DNA of 64,000 nucleotides from Streptomyces xanthii (lineage in GTDB: Bacteria > Actinomycetota > Actinomycetes > Streptomycetales > Streptomycetaceae). Shown one piece after another: positions 8,804 to 17,394 of the stretch. The translations under genes were made by a program, and so were the position numbers. Under the pieces are notes generated by a model. The model ran no database searches. It worked only from the letters and a program-made list of their open reading frames with translations, and was not told the origin of the DNA. The stretch covers positions 5,704,001-5,768,000 of the forward strand of contig NZ_CP061281.1 of the NCBI RefSeq assembly GCF_014621695.1, given 5' to 3'. Numbering within the stretch: the stretch's first letter is position 1; each line of letters starts with the position of its first letter.

Positions 8804-10192
8804 TCAGTCGTGCGAGTGCAGCGGCTTGCCCGCGAGGGCCAGGTGGGCCTCGCCGAGCGCCTCGTTCTGGGTCGGGTGGGCGTGGATGAGCTGGGCGACC
8901 TCGGCCGGCAGCGCTTCCCAGTTGTAGATCAGCTGGGCCTCGCCGACCTGCTCGCCCATCCGGTCGCCGACCATGTGGACGCCGACCACGGCACCGTCCT
9001 TGACCTGGACGAGCTTGATCTCGCCCGCGGTCTTCAGGATCTTGGACTTGCCGTTGCCCGCCAGGTTGTACTTCAGAGCGACGACCTTGTCCGCGCCGTA
9101 GATCTCCTTGGCCTTGGCCTCGGTGATGCCGACGGAGGCGACCTCCGGGTGGCAGTACGTCACACGCGGCACACCGTCGTAGTCGATCGGAACGGTCTTG
9201 ATGCCGGCCAGACGCTCCGCCACCAGGATGCCCTCGGCGAAGCCGACGTGCGCGAGCTGGAGGGTCGGGACGAGGTCACCGACGGCCGAGATGGTCGGCA
9301 CGTTGGTCTGCATGTACTCGTCGACCAGGACGTAGCCGCGGTCCATCGCGACGCCCTGCTCCTCGTAGCCGAGACCGGCCGAGACCGGGCCGCGGCCGAT
9401 GGCGACCAGGAGGACCTCGGCCTCGAAGGTCTTGCCGTCGGCGAGGGTCACGCGGACGCCGTCCTGCGTGTACTCGGCCTTCTCGAAGAAGGTGCCGAGG
9501 TTGAACTTGATGCCGCGCTTGCGGAACGCGCGCTCGAGAAGCTTCGAGCTGTTCTCGTCCTCGACCGGGACGAGGTGCTTGAGGCCCTCGACGACCGTGA
9601 CGTCGGTGCCGAAGGACTTCCACGCCGAGGCGAACTCGACGCCGATGACGCCGCCGCCCAGGATGATCGCGGACTGCGGGACGCGGTCCAGGGTCAGCGC
9701 GTGGTCCGAGGAGATGATCCGGTTGCCGTCGATCTCCAGGCCCGGCAGCGACTTCGGCACGGAGCCGGTCGCGAGCAGCACGTGGCGGCCCTGGATGCGC
9801 TGTCCGTTGACGTCGACCGACGTCGGGGAGGACAGCCGGCCCTCGCCCTCGATGTACGTGACCTTGCGGGAGGCGATCAGCCCCTGCAGGCCCTTGTACA
9901 GGCCCGAGATGACCTCGTCCTTGTACTTCTGGACGGCGGGCATGTCGATGCCCTCGAAGGTCGCCTTCACGCCGAACTGCTCGGACTCGCGAGCCTGGTC
10001 GGCGATCTCACCGGCGTGCAGCAGCGCCTTGGTGGGGATGCAGCCGACGTGCAGGCAGGTGCCGCCGACCTTGTTCTTCTCGATCAGGGCGACATCGAGA
10101 CCCAGCTGCGCTCCGCGCAGGGCCGCGGCGTAGCCGCCACTGCCACCGCCGAGGATCACTAGGTCGAAAACGGTGCTGGCGTCGTTCGCCAC
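8804..10192 (-). CDS. lpdA: Dihydrolipoamide dehydrogenase (E3)
   Basis: A 462-residue flavoprotein that reoxidises dihydrolipoyl-E2 with NAD+. It has the FAD Rossmann motif VILGGGSGG near residue 12, the redox disulfide GGTCLHVGCIPTK (C46 and C51), the NAD-binding motif IILGGGVIGVEFAS, and the C-terminal catalytic dyad HAHPTQNEAL (H439, E444). GTG 10192 is preferred because GGAGG lies 7 nt upstream; an in-frame ATG five codons before it overlaps that Shine-Dalgarno. The downstream neighbour is sucB; lipoate synthesis genes lie just outside the window in related genomes. Confidence 0.97.
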   Translation of the reverse strand: MANDASTVFDLVILGGGSGGYAAALRGAQLGLDVALIEKNKVGGTCLHVGCIPTKALLHAGEIADQARESEQFGVKATFEGIDMPAVQKYKDEVISGLYKGLQGLIASRKVTYIEGEGRLSSPTSVDVNGQRIQGRHVLLATGSVPKSLPGLEIDGNRIISSDHALTLDRVPQSAIILGGGVIGVEFASAWKSFGTDVTVVEGLKHLVPVEDENSSKLLERAFRKRGIKFNLGTFFEKAEYTQDGVRVTLADGKTFEAEVLLVAIGRGPVSAGLGYEEQGVAMDRGYVLVDEYMQTNVPTISAVGDLVPTLQLAHVGFAEGILVAERLAGIKTVPIDYDGVPRVTYCHPEVASVGITEAKAKEIYGADKVVALKYNLAGNGKSKILKTAGEIKLVQVKDGAVVGVHMVGDRMGEQVGEAQLIYNWEALPAEVAQLIHAHPTQNEALGEAHLALAGKPLHSHD

Positions 10193-10421
10193 GTCACGTC
10201 CTCCATGCATGTGCGCCGTACGCCGGTCTCCAGTGACCGGGCGGCGGCTGGTGTCCGGCCGCTCTTTGCTTCGGCCCTCGGGTGGGGGCCCTGTCCTGCC
10301 GGCACCCATCCTCGCACTTGTCGAAGGAGTGCGGGACGTCGGGCCGGGGTCTGAGACGGCGGTTACACCCGAATCGACCGTGCCGGGCTCGGAGGAACCT
10401 ACGGATTTCGTCGAAAGCGAA

Positions 10422-10451
10422 CGGCCCCGGGTGCGGGTGCACCCGGGGCCG
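10422..10451 (-). terminator. Hairpin terminator after pepA
   Basis: A perfect 13-bp stem CGGCCCCGGGTGC / GCACCCGGGGCCG with loop GGGT, 31 bp past the pepA stop. The remaining 230 bp to the lpdA start hold no recognisable gene and presumably carry the lpdA promoter. Confidence 0.85.
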
Positions 10452-10482
10452 AACACGTCGGTCACCTGCGAAGAAGCCGGAC

Positions 10483-12006
10483 TCAGCCGAGGTCGCCGGC
10501 CGCCGTGCGCTCCGCGAGACGGACCAGCGTGCGCACCGCCGAACCCGTGCCGCCCTTCGGCGTGTAGCCGAACGGGGCGGCCTCGTTGAAGGCCGGGCCC
10601 GCGATGTCGAGGTGGGCCCACGTGATGCCCTCGCCGACGAACTCCTGGAGGAACAGACCGGCGACGAGACCGCCGCCCATCCGCTCGCCCATGTTGGCGA
10701 TGTCGGCGGTGGAGGACTCCATGCCCTTCTTCAGGTCGGCCGGCAGCGGCATCGGCCAGGCCGGCTCGCCCGTCTCCTCGGCGACCTCGTGGATCGACGT
10801 ACGGAAAGCGTCGTCGTTGGCCATGATGCCGAACGTGCGGTTGCCGAGCGCCAGCATCATCGCGCCGGTCAGCGTCGCCACGTCGACGATCGCGTCCGGG
10901 TTCTCCTCGGAGGCCTTGGCGATCGCGTCGGCCAGGACCAGGCGGCCCTCGGCGTCCGTGTTGAGGACCTCGACCGTCTTGCCCGAGTACATGCGCAGCA
11001 CGTCGCCGGGGCGGGTGGCGGAGCCCGACGGCATGTTCTCGGCGAGGGCCAGCCAGCCCGTCACGTTGACGTCGAGCTTGAGGCGGGCGGCCGTGACGAC
11101 GGCGGCGAACACGGCGGCGGCACCGGCCATGTCGCACTTCATCGTCTCGTTGTGCCCGGCCGGCTTCAGGGAGATGCCGCCCGAGTCGTACGTGATGCCC
11201 TTGCCGACGAACGCGAGGTGCTTGTCCGCCTTGGAGCTCGTGTACGACAGCTTCACCAGGCGCGGCGTCGAGGCGGAACCGGCGCCGACGCCGAGGATGC
11301 CGCCGTAGCCGCCCTTGATGAGCGCCTTCTCGTCGAGCACCTGCACCTTGATGCCGTGCTCCTTGGCCGCGGCCTGGGCGACGGCGGCGAAGGCCTCCGG
11401 GTTCAGGTCGTTCGGCGGGGTGTTGACCAGGTCGCGGGCGCGGTTGAGCTCCTCGCCCAGCGCGACGGCGCGCTCGACGGCGGCCTTGTAGGCCTTGTCG
11501 CGCGGCTTGCCGCCGAGGATCGCGACCTCGGCGAGCGGCGCCTTGCCGTTCTTCTTCGCGTCCTTGGCGGACTCCTTGTAGGCGTCGAAGGAGTACGCGC
11601 CGAGCAGCGCGCCCTCCGCGATCGCACCGGCGTCCTCGGCGTCCTCGACGGGGAGGGCGAGCGCGGCCTTCTTCGAACCGGCCAGGGCGCGGGCCGCGAC
11701 ACCGGCGGCACGCCGCAGGGTCTCGGCGGCGAACACGTCGTCCTTCTCGGGCAGGGCACCGAGACCGACCGCCAGCACGACCGGAGCCTTGACGCCGGAC
11801 GGCGCGGGGAGCTTGGTCACCTCGCCCTCGGCGCCGGCGGCGCCCAGGGTCTCCAGGACGGAAGCGAGCTTTCCGTCGAACGCCTGGTCCACGGCCTCGG
11901 CGCCCGGCGCGACGACCGGGCCCTTGTCGCCCTTCGCGACACCGACGACGAGCGCGTCGGCGCGGAGGCCGGTGGCCGTAGCGGTGCTGAGAGTCAGAGC
12001 AGTCAC
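10483..12006 (-). CDS. pepA: Leucyl aminopeptidase, M17 family
   Basis: A 507-residue cytosolic metallo-aminopeptidase. The C-terminal catalytic domain has the M17 signature NTDAEGRLVLADAI, metal/catalytic residues in VGKGITYDSGGISLKPA and KCDMAGAAAVFAA, and ends near the 500 residues usual for the family. The N-terminal regulatory domain (GLRADALVVGVAKGDKGPVV) precedes it. Start is GTG 12006 with AGAGGGAC about 9 nt upstream. It lies between cobS and lpdA in the same direction, but terminators and gaps suggest independent expression. In M. tuberculosis pepB also neighbours dlaT. Confidence 0.96.
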   Translation of the reverse strand: MTALTLSTATATGLRADALVVGVAKGDKGPVVAPGAEAVDQAFDGKLASVLETLGAAGAEGEVTKLPAPSGVKAPVVLAVGLGALPEKDDVFAAETLRRAAGVAARALAGSKKAALALPVEDAEDAGAIAEGALLGAYSFDAYKESAKDAKKNGKAPLAEVAILGGKPRDKAYKAAVERAVALGEELNRARDLVNTPPNDLNPEAFAAVAQAAAKEHGIKVQVLDEKALIKGGYGGILGVGAGSASTPRLVKLSYTSSKADKHLAFVGKGITYDSGGISLKPAGHNETMKCDMAGAAAVFAAVVTAARLKLDVNVTGWLALAENMPSGSATRPGDVLRMYSGKTVEVLNTDAEGRLVLADAIAKASEENPDAIVDVATLTGAMMLALGNRTFGIMANDDAFRTSIHEVAEETGEPAWPMPLPADLKKGMESSTADIANMGERMGGGLVAGLFLQEFVGEGITWAHLDIAGPAFNEAAPFGYTPKGGTGSAVRTLVRLAERTAAGDLG

Positions 12007-12097
12007 GGTGGTGAGGTCCCTCTTTCGTTGTCGGGGTCGGGTGGCCCGCAGGCGAGCCTACGCCGGTGTCTCACCATGTGACCCGCGGAGGGTGTAC

Positions 12098-12865
12098 TTA
12101 CAGCGCAAGTGCTATCAGAGCGGCCGTCGCCGCGACCTCGGCCAGCGCCCCGAAGACATCCCCCGTCACCCCTCCGAACCGCCGCACGCACCGGCGCAGC
12201 AGCAGCTCCGCCGCGCCGCATCCCAGGACGACGGCGACCGCTCCCGGCAGGGAGACGCCCGCCGTCACCCCGACCACGGCCACGCCCGCCAGCAGCGCGG
12301 CCCGGGGCCCGACCGTGCCGGCGACCGCGGCGCCGAGCCCTTCGGGGCGGGCCGGCGGGACCCCGGCGCGGGAGGCGAGGGTGAGGGCGAGGCGGGCGGT
12401 CACGGCGGCGACGGCGGCCGCGATCGCGCCCCGCGCCCAGGACTCGCCGTAGAGCTGGGCCAGGACGGCCACCTGGGCGAACAGCGAGAGCACGAGGGTG
12501 ACGACGCCGAACGGGCCGATGTCCGACTGCTTCATGATGCGCAGCGCGTCCTCGGCGGGCTTCCCGCTGCCGAGCCCGTCGGCGACGTCCGCGAGCCCGT
12601 CCAGGTGCAGCCCCCGGGTGAGCGCGGCGGGCACCGCGACCGAGGCGACCGCGGCGAGGAGCGGGCCCGCGCCGAGCAGGGTCAGTGCCCCGCCGAGCGC
12701 GGCCGCGCAAAGGCCCACGACGAGACCGGCGAGCGGCGCGCACAGCATGCCCGCGCGGGCCGCTTCCCGGTCCCAGCGGGTGACGGTGACGGGCAGCACC
12801 GTGAGCGTGCCGAAGGCGAAACGTATGCCGTCGGGCAGGGAGGCGCGGGAGTTCACATCGGACAC
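12098..12865 (-). CDS. cobS: Adenosylcobinamide-GDP ribazoletransferase (cobalamin synthase)
   Basis: A 255-residue integral membrane enzyme that joins adenosylcobinamide-GDP to alpha-ribazole, the last step of cobalamin assembly. It shows the CobS pattern: RFAFGTLTVLPV at the N-terminus, the conserved acidic loop LTRGLHLDGLADVADGLGSG, MKQSDIGPFGVV and several hydrophobic helices. Start is taken as GTG 12865; no clear Shine-Dalgarno is present and a second GTG three codons downstream is possible. cobT and the cobU fusion lie 3-6 kb away on the same strand. No cobalamin riboswitch is visible upstream. Confidence 0.95.
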   Translation of the reverse strand: MSDVNSRASLPDGIRFAFGTLTVLPVTVTRWDREAARAGMLCAPLAGLVVGLCAAALGGALTLLGAGPLLAAVASVAVPAALTRGLHLDGLADVADGLGSGKPAEDALRIMKQSDIGPFGVVTLVLSLFAQVAVLAQLYGESWARGAIAAAVAAVTARLALTLASRAGVPPARPEGLGAAVAGTVGPRAALLAGVAVVGVTAGVSLPGAVAVVLGCGAAELLLRRCVRRFGGVTGDVFGALAEVAATAALIALAL

Positions 12866-12932
12866 CGGGGGAGGTTACCCGGACAGGTCACGAGGGCGGG
12901 CGGCGCCCGGGGCCCGGCGGCAGGATGGGCCC

Positions 12933-13691
12933 ATGGGCGACTGGTGGTACCGGAACATCACGGAGCCGGGCAAACTCCCGCTGCTGCTCGCGCTGCTGTC
13001 CTTCATGGCGACGTTCCTGATCACCCGCACCATCACCCGGATGATCCGGGCGGGCCGCGGCCCGTTCCGGAACATCACGCCGGGCGGGGTGCACATCCAC
13101 CACGTGGTGCCCGGGGTCGTGCTCACCGTCGTCGGCGGGTTCGGCGCGGTCGGCAGCGGCCGGCACGGACTCGCCGCGTCCGTCTGCGCGGTCGTCTTCG
13201 GGATCGGCGCGGGCCTCGTGCTCGACGAGTTCGCCCTGATCCTGCATCTCCAGGACGTGTACTGGAGCGAGCAGGGGCGGCGCAGCGTCGAGGTCGTGGT
13301 GCTCGCCTCGGCCCTCGGCCTGCTCGTGATCGGCGGCTTCTCGCCGCTAGGCGTCAACGACATGACGGACCAGGAGCAGAACGACCGGGTCTCCCTCGTG
13401 TCGACGCTGTTCATCAACTTCACGTTCGTGTTCATCACGCTGCTCAAGGGCAAGCCGCGGCTCGCGGTCATCGGCGTGCTCGTGCCGTTCGTCGCCTGGT
13501 TCGGGGCGCTGCGCCTGGCGCGGCCCGGCTCGTACTGGGCGCGCCGCTGGTACCGGAAGCGGCCCCGCGCCCGCGCCCGGGCCGGACTGCGGGCCTATCG
13601 GCACGAGCGCCGCTGGTCCCGCTTCGACCGCGGCTTCCAGAACCTGATCGGGGGTACCCCGGACCCGGAGCGCAAGCCGCCTCCGTCCTGA
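12933..13691 (+). CDS. Conserved integral membrane protein with HIHH motif, unknown function
   Basis: A 252-residue protein with about five to six hydrophobic helices (LLLALLSFMATFLITRTI; VVPGVVLTVVGGFGAVG; LAASVCAVVFGIGAGLVL; VVLASALGLLVIGG; TFVFITLL) and a very basic C-terminal tail. Conserved-looking polar motifs lie at membrane edges: GGVHIHHVVPG, LDEFALILHLQDVYW and a short GVNDMTDQ segment. I recognise it as an actinobacterial family of membrane proteins without known role. The clustered His and acidic residues could bind a metal, which is speculation. ATG 12933 starts 67 bp from the divergent cobS. Its last 97 bp overlap the convergent gene on the other strand. Confidence 0.75.
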   Translation: MGDWWYRNITEPGKLPLLLALLSFMATFLITRTITRMIRAGRGPFRNITPGGVHIHHVVPGVVLTVVGGFGAVGSGRHGLAASVCAVVFGIGAGLVLDEFALILHLQDVYWSEQGRRSVEVVVLASALGLLVIGGFSPLGVNDMTDQEQNDRVSLVSTLFINFTFVFITLLKGKPRLAVIGVLVPFVAWFGALRLARPGSYWARRWYRKRPRARARAGLRAYRHERRWSRFDRGFQNLIGGTPDPERKPPPS

Positions 13692-14335
13692 CGCCGCGCC
13701 CGCGCCTGCGCCGCGCACAGCAGGAGCACGGCGGCGATCGCGGCGAGATGCTCCTTGCCCGCGAGATTGGGCTTGAGCGCGCACTCGACCCCCATCGCCA
13801 CGACGACACCGGCGGCCGTCCACCGGGCTCCGTAACGCACGCACACGTACACGGCGAGCCCGACGACCGCCGCCGACGGGCCCGTGTCGACGACCCGCGC
13901 GTCCGAGGCGGGCAGGCCGAACGGGCTGCCGGGGCCGAGCGCGACGCCGAGCCGCGCGTACAGGGTGCCGGTGAGCGTGGCGACGTAGGCGATGACGAGG
14001 GTGCGGGGCCGGCCCAGGCAGATCTCCGCGACGCCGAACACCACCAGGACCTGGCCCAGCGCGCCCCACACCGGCAGGTCGAGGGCCGGGACGAACAGGG
14101 AGAGCGGGGTGCGCAGCAGGGCCAGCCACCACGGGTCGGCGGCCCGCACCGCGCCGACGTCCTGTACGAACCCGTAGCCCCAGGGCCGGTTCTGCACGTA
14201 CTGGCACGCGGCCGTCAGGCACACCGCGGCGAGCGTCATCGGGACCGCCCGCCACCGGCGCGCCACGAGAGCGCCCCGCACGGTGCTCAGGAGCGGGCCC
14301 CATTCGCGGTGCGCCCAGCGGCGCACCGCGGTCAT
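13595..14335 (-). CDS. Rhomboid-like integral membrane protein
   Basis: A 246-residue hydrophobic protein with about six membrane helices (ARRWRAVPMTLAAVCLTAAC; ALGQVLVVFGVAEICLG; TLVIAYVATLTGTLYARLG; AAVVGLAVYVCVRYG; HLAAIAAVLLLCAAQ). Its layout and the PSAAVVG stretch near helix 4 resemble inactive or atypical rhomboid-like proteins of streptomycetes; I see no GxSG catalytic motif. Its ATG overlaps the TGA of the upstream DUF2156 gene by one base (TGATG), so the two are translationally coupled. The C-terminal 32 codons overlap the convergent membrane gene; a basic tail RFWKPRSKRDQRRSCR lies in that overlap. Confidence 0.7.
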   Translation of the reverse strand: MTAVRRWAHREWGPLLSTVRGALVARRWRAVPMTLAAVCLTAACQYVQNRPWGYGFVQDVGAVRAADPWWLALLRTPLSLFVPALDLPVWGALGQVLVVFGVAEICLGRPRTLVIAYVATLTGTLYARLGVALGPGSPFGLPASDARVVDTGPSAAVVGLAVYVCVRYGARWTAAGVVVAMGVECALKPNLAGKEHLAAIAAVLLLCAAQARARRQDGGGLRSGSGVPPIRFWKPRSKRDQRRSCR

Positions 14336-16080
14336 CAGTGGTGCTCCAGCCGCCTGCGGCGCAGCCACGAGGGCAGGCCCGGCACCTCGAGGAAGCCCTC
14401 GGCGCGGGCCGACGCGATGCCGATGCGCGGCAGGTCGGCGCTCTTCTCGAAGAGCAGGAAGCGGGGTTCCCAGATGGGCCGGTACTTGGCGTTGGCCCGG
14501 TACAGCGATTCGATCTGCCACCACCGCGAGAAGAAGCTGAGCAGCGAGCGCCACAGGCGCAGCACCGGGCCCGCGCCGAGTCGCGAGCCACGCTCGAAGA
14601 CGGAACGGAACATCGCGAAGTTCAGCGACACCTGTGTGATCCCGATCTCCGTGGCACGCTGCAGGAGTTCGATGACCATGAACTCCATCAGGCCGTTCTC
14701 CGCGTCCCGGTCACGGCGCATCAGATCGAGGGAGAGTCCGTTCGGCCCCCACGGCACGAACGACAGCAGGGCGCGCAACTCGCCCTCCCCGTCGGAGCAT
14801 TCGAGCATCACGCACTGCCCGTCGTGCGGGTCGCCGAGCCGGCCGAGCGCCATCGAGAAGCCGCGCTCGGTGGCGCCGTCGCGCCAGTCGTCCGCCCGCT
14901 TCAGGAGCCGCTCCATCTCCGCCTCGGGGATGTCCTCGTGGCGCCGGATGCGGACCGTGTAGCCGGCCCGCTTGACCCGGTTGAAGGCCTGGCGGACGGT
15001 GCGCATGGCCCGGCCGTCGAGGGTGAACTCCTTGGTCTCCACGATGGCTTCGTCGCCGAGCTCCAGGGCGTCGAGACCGTGCCGGGCGTAGATCGTGCCT
15101 GCCTCCTCGCTCGCGCCCATCACCGCCGGGAGCCAGCCGTGCGCCCGCGCCTCGGCGAGCCAGGGCTCGATCGCGCCGGGCCACGCCTCCGGGTCACCGA
15201 TCGGGTCGCCCGAGGCGAGGGAGACGCCGCTGACGACGCGGTAGGTGACGGCGGCCTTGCCGGTCGGCGACCACACGACGCTCTTCTCGCGGCGCAGCGC
15301 GAAGTAGCCCAGCGAGTCGCGCTCGCCGTCCTTGTCGAGCAGCACCCGCAGCCTGGACTCGTCCTCGGGGGAGAGGGGGTCGACGGCGCGGCGGGAGCGG
15401 AACGCGGCGTAGACGACGGCGATCAGCAGGGCCGTGGACAGGATGTTGATGACGACGTTGACCCAGTTCGGGGTGGAGATCCCGGCGTAGTGCGCGTCGT
15501 TCGAGGCGACCGACAGCATGCGCAGGGTGCCGTAGCGCCAGCGCTCCAGGAACGTCGAACGGTGCTCGTCGTGGGCGTGGTTGGTGACCGTCACCAGGAA
15601 CGTGGCGAAGAGGGAGGTGACCAGCAGCCCGCCGACCGCGACGACCGCCGCCAGTTTCGGGTTCGAGCGGTCGCCCTTCGCGTAGAACTCGCGCCGCCCG
15701 ACGATCAGCGCCGCCACGAACAGGGCGGTCAGCACGAGCGAGATCCAGTTCTGGGCGTGCCCGCGCACCTCGGGAAAGAACATCACCAGGGCGAACAGCA
15801 CGAGGAACAGGCCGCTCAGCACCAGGTTGAGGATCCACGCGGCCCGCTTGCGGCGACGCATCGTGACGGCGAGGAACGCAGCCACCAGCGCGGAGGAGAA
15901 GCCGGCCGCCAGCAGGTACGGGGTGAAGTAGTTCTCCTCGTTGTGGCGGCGCAGGTCCTGCCCGAACGAGACCCAGACCGCGCTCAGCAGGTTGATGAAC
16001 GTGACGACCCGGAGATACCAGACCGTGAAGCCCGCGGCGCGGCGCGAGGCGGGTGTGCTTGTCGTGACGGCTGCTCCCAT
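14335..16080 (-). CDS. Membrane protein with DUF2156 (phosphatidylglycerol lysyltransferase-like) domain
   Basis: A 581-residue protein of the MprF/LPG-synthase C-terminal family. The N-terminal half has about six hydrophobic helices (AGFTVWYLRVVTFINLLSAV, AAWILNLVLSGLFLVLFALV, AAVVAVGGLLVTSLFATFLV). The C-terminal half (about 255-570) is the GNAT-like DUF2156 domain, with KSVVWSPTGKAAVTYRVVSG, FVPWGPNGLSLDLMRRD and IGITQVSLNFAMFRSVFERG. Characterised relatives move an amino acid from aminoacyl-tRNA to phosphatidylglycerol; substrate here is unknown. ATG 16080 is used; an ATG four codons upstream (16092) is equally possible, and neither has a Shine-Dalgarno. It is coupled to the rhomboid-like gene. 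Confidence 0.82.
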   Translation of the reverse strand: MGAAVTTSTPASRRAAGFTVWYLRVVTFINLLSAVWVSFGQDLRRHNEENYFTPYLLAAGFSSALVAAFLAVTMRRRKRAAWILNLVLSGLFLVLFALVMFFPEVRGHAQNWISLVLTALFVAALIVGRREFYAKGDRSNPKLAAVVAVGGLLVTSLFATFLVTVTNHAHDEHRSTFLERWRYGTLRMLSVASNDAHYAGISTPNWVNVVINILSTALLIAVVYAAFRSRRAVDPLSPEDESRLRVLLDKDGERDSLGYFALRREKSVVWSPTGKAAVTYRVVSGVSLASGDPIGDPEAWPGAIEPWLAEARAHGWLPAVMGASEEAGTIYARHGLDALELGDEAIVETKEFTLDGRAMRTVRQAFNRVKRAGYTVRIRRHEDIPEAEMERLLKRADDWRDGATERGFSMALGRLGDPHDGQCVMLECSDGEGELRALLSFVPWGPNGLSLDLMRRDRDAENGLMEFMVIELLQRATEIGITQVSLNFAMFRSVFERGSRLGAGPVLRLWRSLLSFFSRWWQIESLYRANAKYRPIWEPRFLLFEKSADLPRIGIASARAEGFLEVPGLPSWLRRRRLEHH

Positions 16081-16158
16081 GCGGGCGAGCATATTGCGGC
16101 TTTTTGTCCAGTTCGGCCAGCGGCGCGGGGCCGTTTCCGGGCGCGGCCGGGCACGAGA

Positions 16159-16206
16159 AAGCCGCGGGCGCGTCCGCTCGTGGGGGAGTGGACGCGCCCG
16201 CGGCTT
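16159..16206. terminator. Strong 17-bp hairpin between cobT and the DUF2156 gene
   Basis: AAGCCGCGGGCGCGTCC (16159-16175) pairs perfectly with GGACGCGCCCGCGGCTT (16190-16206) across a 14-nt loop. It follows the cobT stop by 10 bp and has T/A runs on both outer sides. It resembles the hairpin at 34799-34843. Confidence 0.88.
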
Positions 16207-16216
16207 GTCGGGACGC

Positions 16217-17290
16217 TCAGCTCTCGAGCGGCGGTTCAGGCAGCTCAGGCAGTTCAGGCAGTTCGGCCGCGAGGGACGCGGCGGCCTGCACCAGCGGCAG
16301 GGCCAACAGCCCACCGGTGGCCCCGCCCAGCCGGACCCCCTGATCGAGCAGCGGGTCCATCGCCATCCGGTCGAGCGCCTTGGCCTGCGCCGGCTCCCCG
16401 CTCGCATGCCCCGCGAGCCACCAGTCGGGCGCCCGGAACGCGACCCGCTGCCCCACGAGCGCGGCGGCCGCCGAGACGACCCCGTCCAGGATCACGGGAG
16501 TGCGCCGCATCGCGCACTGCAACAGGAACCCGGTCGCGGCGGCCAGATCCGCCCCGCCGACCGTCGCCAGGAGCTGCAACTGGTCGCCGAGCACCGGCCG
16601 CGCCCGCCGCAGGGCGTCCCGCACGGCCGCGCACTTGCGCATCCACGCCAGGTCGTCGATGGGGTCGCCGCCGCGCCCCGTGACGACCGACGCGTCCGTG
16701 CCGCACAGCGCCGCGATCAGCGTGGCCGCCGCCGTCGTGCCGCCCACGCTGAGGTCGCCGAGCACCACCAGGTCCGTACCGGAGTCCGCCTCCTCGTCGG
16801 CGACGGCCATGCCCGCGCGGAACGCGGCCTCCGCCTCCTCCAGGGTGAGCGCGTCCTCGATGTCGATGCGCCCGGAGCCGCGCCGCACCCGGCGGTCCTC
16901 GACGCCCTTCGGCAGCGCGTCCGGCTCGCAGTCCAGGGACAGGTCGACGACCCGTACGCCCACGTCGAGCCGCCGGGCGAGGACCGCGCCCGCGGACGCG
17001 CCCTCGACGAGCTCGCGCACCAGCTCCGTGGCGCTGCCCGCGGGCCGCTTGGACACGTCGAGCTCAGCGACCCCGTGGTCGCCCGCGAACACGACCACGC
17101 GCGGCCGGGCCACCGGCCGCACGGGCACGGCACCTTGGGCGGCCGAGAGCCATTCGCCCAGTTCGTCGAGGCGGCCGAGGGCGCCGGGCGGCACGGCCTG
17201 CCGTGCCCTGCGCTCCTCGGCGTCACGGCGGGTCCCGCCGTCGGGGCGCTCGATCAGATCGGTGAAGTCGTCGAGATTCAGCGAGCTCAT
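16217..17290 (-). CDS. cobT: Nicotinate-nucleotide-dimethylbenzimidazole phosphoribosyltransferase, atypical
   Basis: A 357-residue CobT family protein, which activates the lower ligand of cobalamin as alpha-ribazole phosphate. Family motifs are present: PPGALGRLDELGEWLS, VVVFAGDHGVAELDVS, LGDLSVGGTTAAATL and VILDGVVSAAAALVG. The C-terminal motif where S. enterica CobT carries catalytic Glu317 (RLGEGSG) reads RLGGATG here (320-326), so the acidic residue is Gly. The C-terminus is a repetitive LPELPELPEPP tail. ATG 17290; a 17-bp terminator follows. Together with cobS and the cobU fusion it supplies nucleotide-loop assembly. Confidence 0.92.
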   Translation of the reverse strand: MSSLNLDDFTDLIERPDGGTRRDAEERRARQAVPPGALGRLDELGEWLSAAQGAVPVRPVARPRVVVFAGDHGVAELDVSKRPAGSATELVRELVEGASAGAVLARRLDVGVRVVDLSLDCEPDALPKGVEDRRVRRGSGRIDIEDALTLEEAEAAFRAGMAVADEEADSGTDLVVLGDLSVGGTTAAATLIAALCGTDASVVTGRGGDPIDDLAWMRKCAAVRDALRRARPVLGDQLQLLATVGGADLAAATGFLLQCAMRRTPVILDGVVSAAAALVGQRVAFRAPDWWLAGHASGEPAQAKALDRMAMDPLLDQGVRLGGATGGLLALPLVQAAASLAAELPELPELPEPPLES

Positions 17291-17394
17291 TCGCCGAACA
17301 GTACCGGCCCCGCCGAGCCCTGCCGCCGGGCGGGCGACGCACCGGCTTCACAGCGTCATTGCATCGCCCTTCCCGATCCTTTACGTTCCGGTTT

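Noticed and set aside
2912..10162. Very long antisense open frames opposite aceE (925 codons) and opposite sucB/lpdA (1172 codons)
   Set aside because: They are artefacts of high third-position GC; the real genes on the other strand have complete motifs and ribosome-binding sites.
10194..10442. 82-codon open frame upstream of lpdA on the minus strand
   Set aside because: No family resemblance, no ribosome-binding site, and it overlaps the pepA terminator and the lpdA start.
17291..17394. Cobalamin riboswitch for the cob genes
   Set aside because: The gap is too short and lacks the B12 box; the same applies upstream of cobS.
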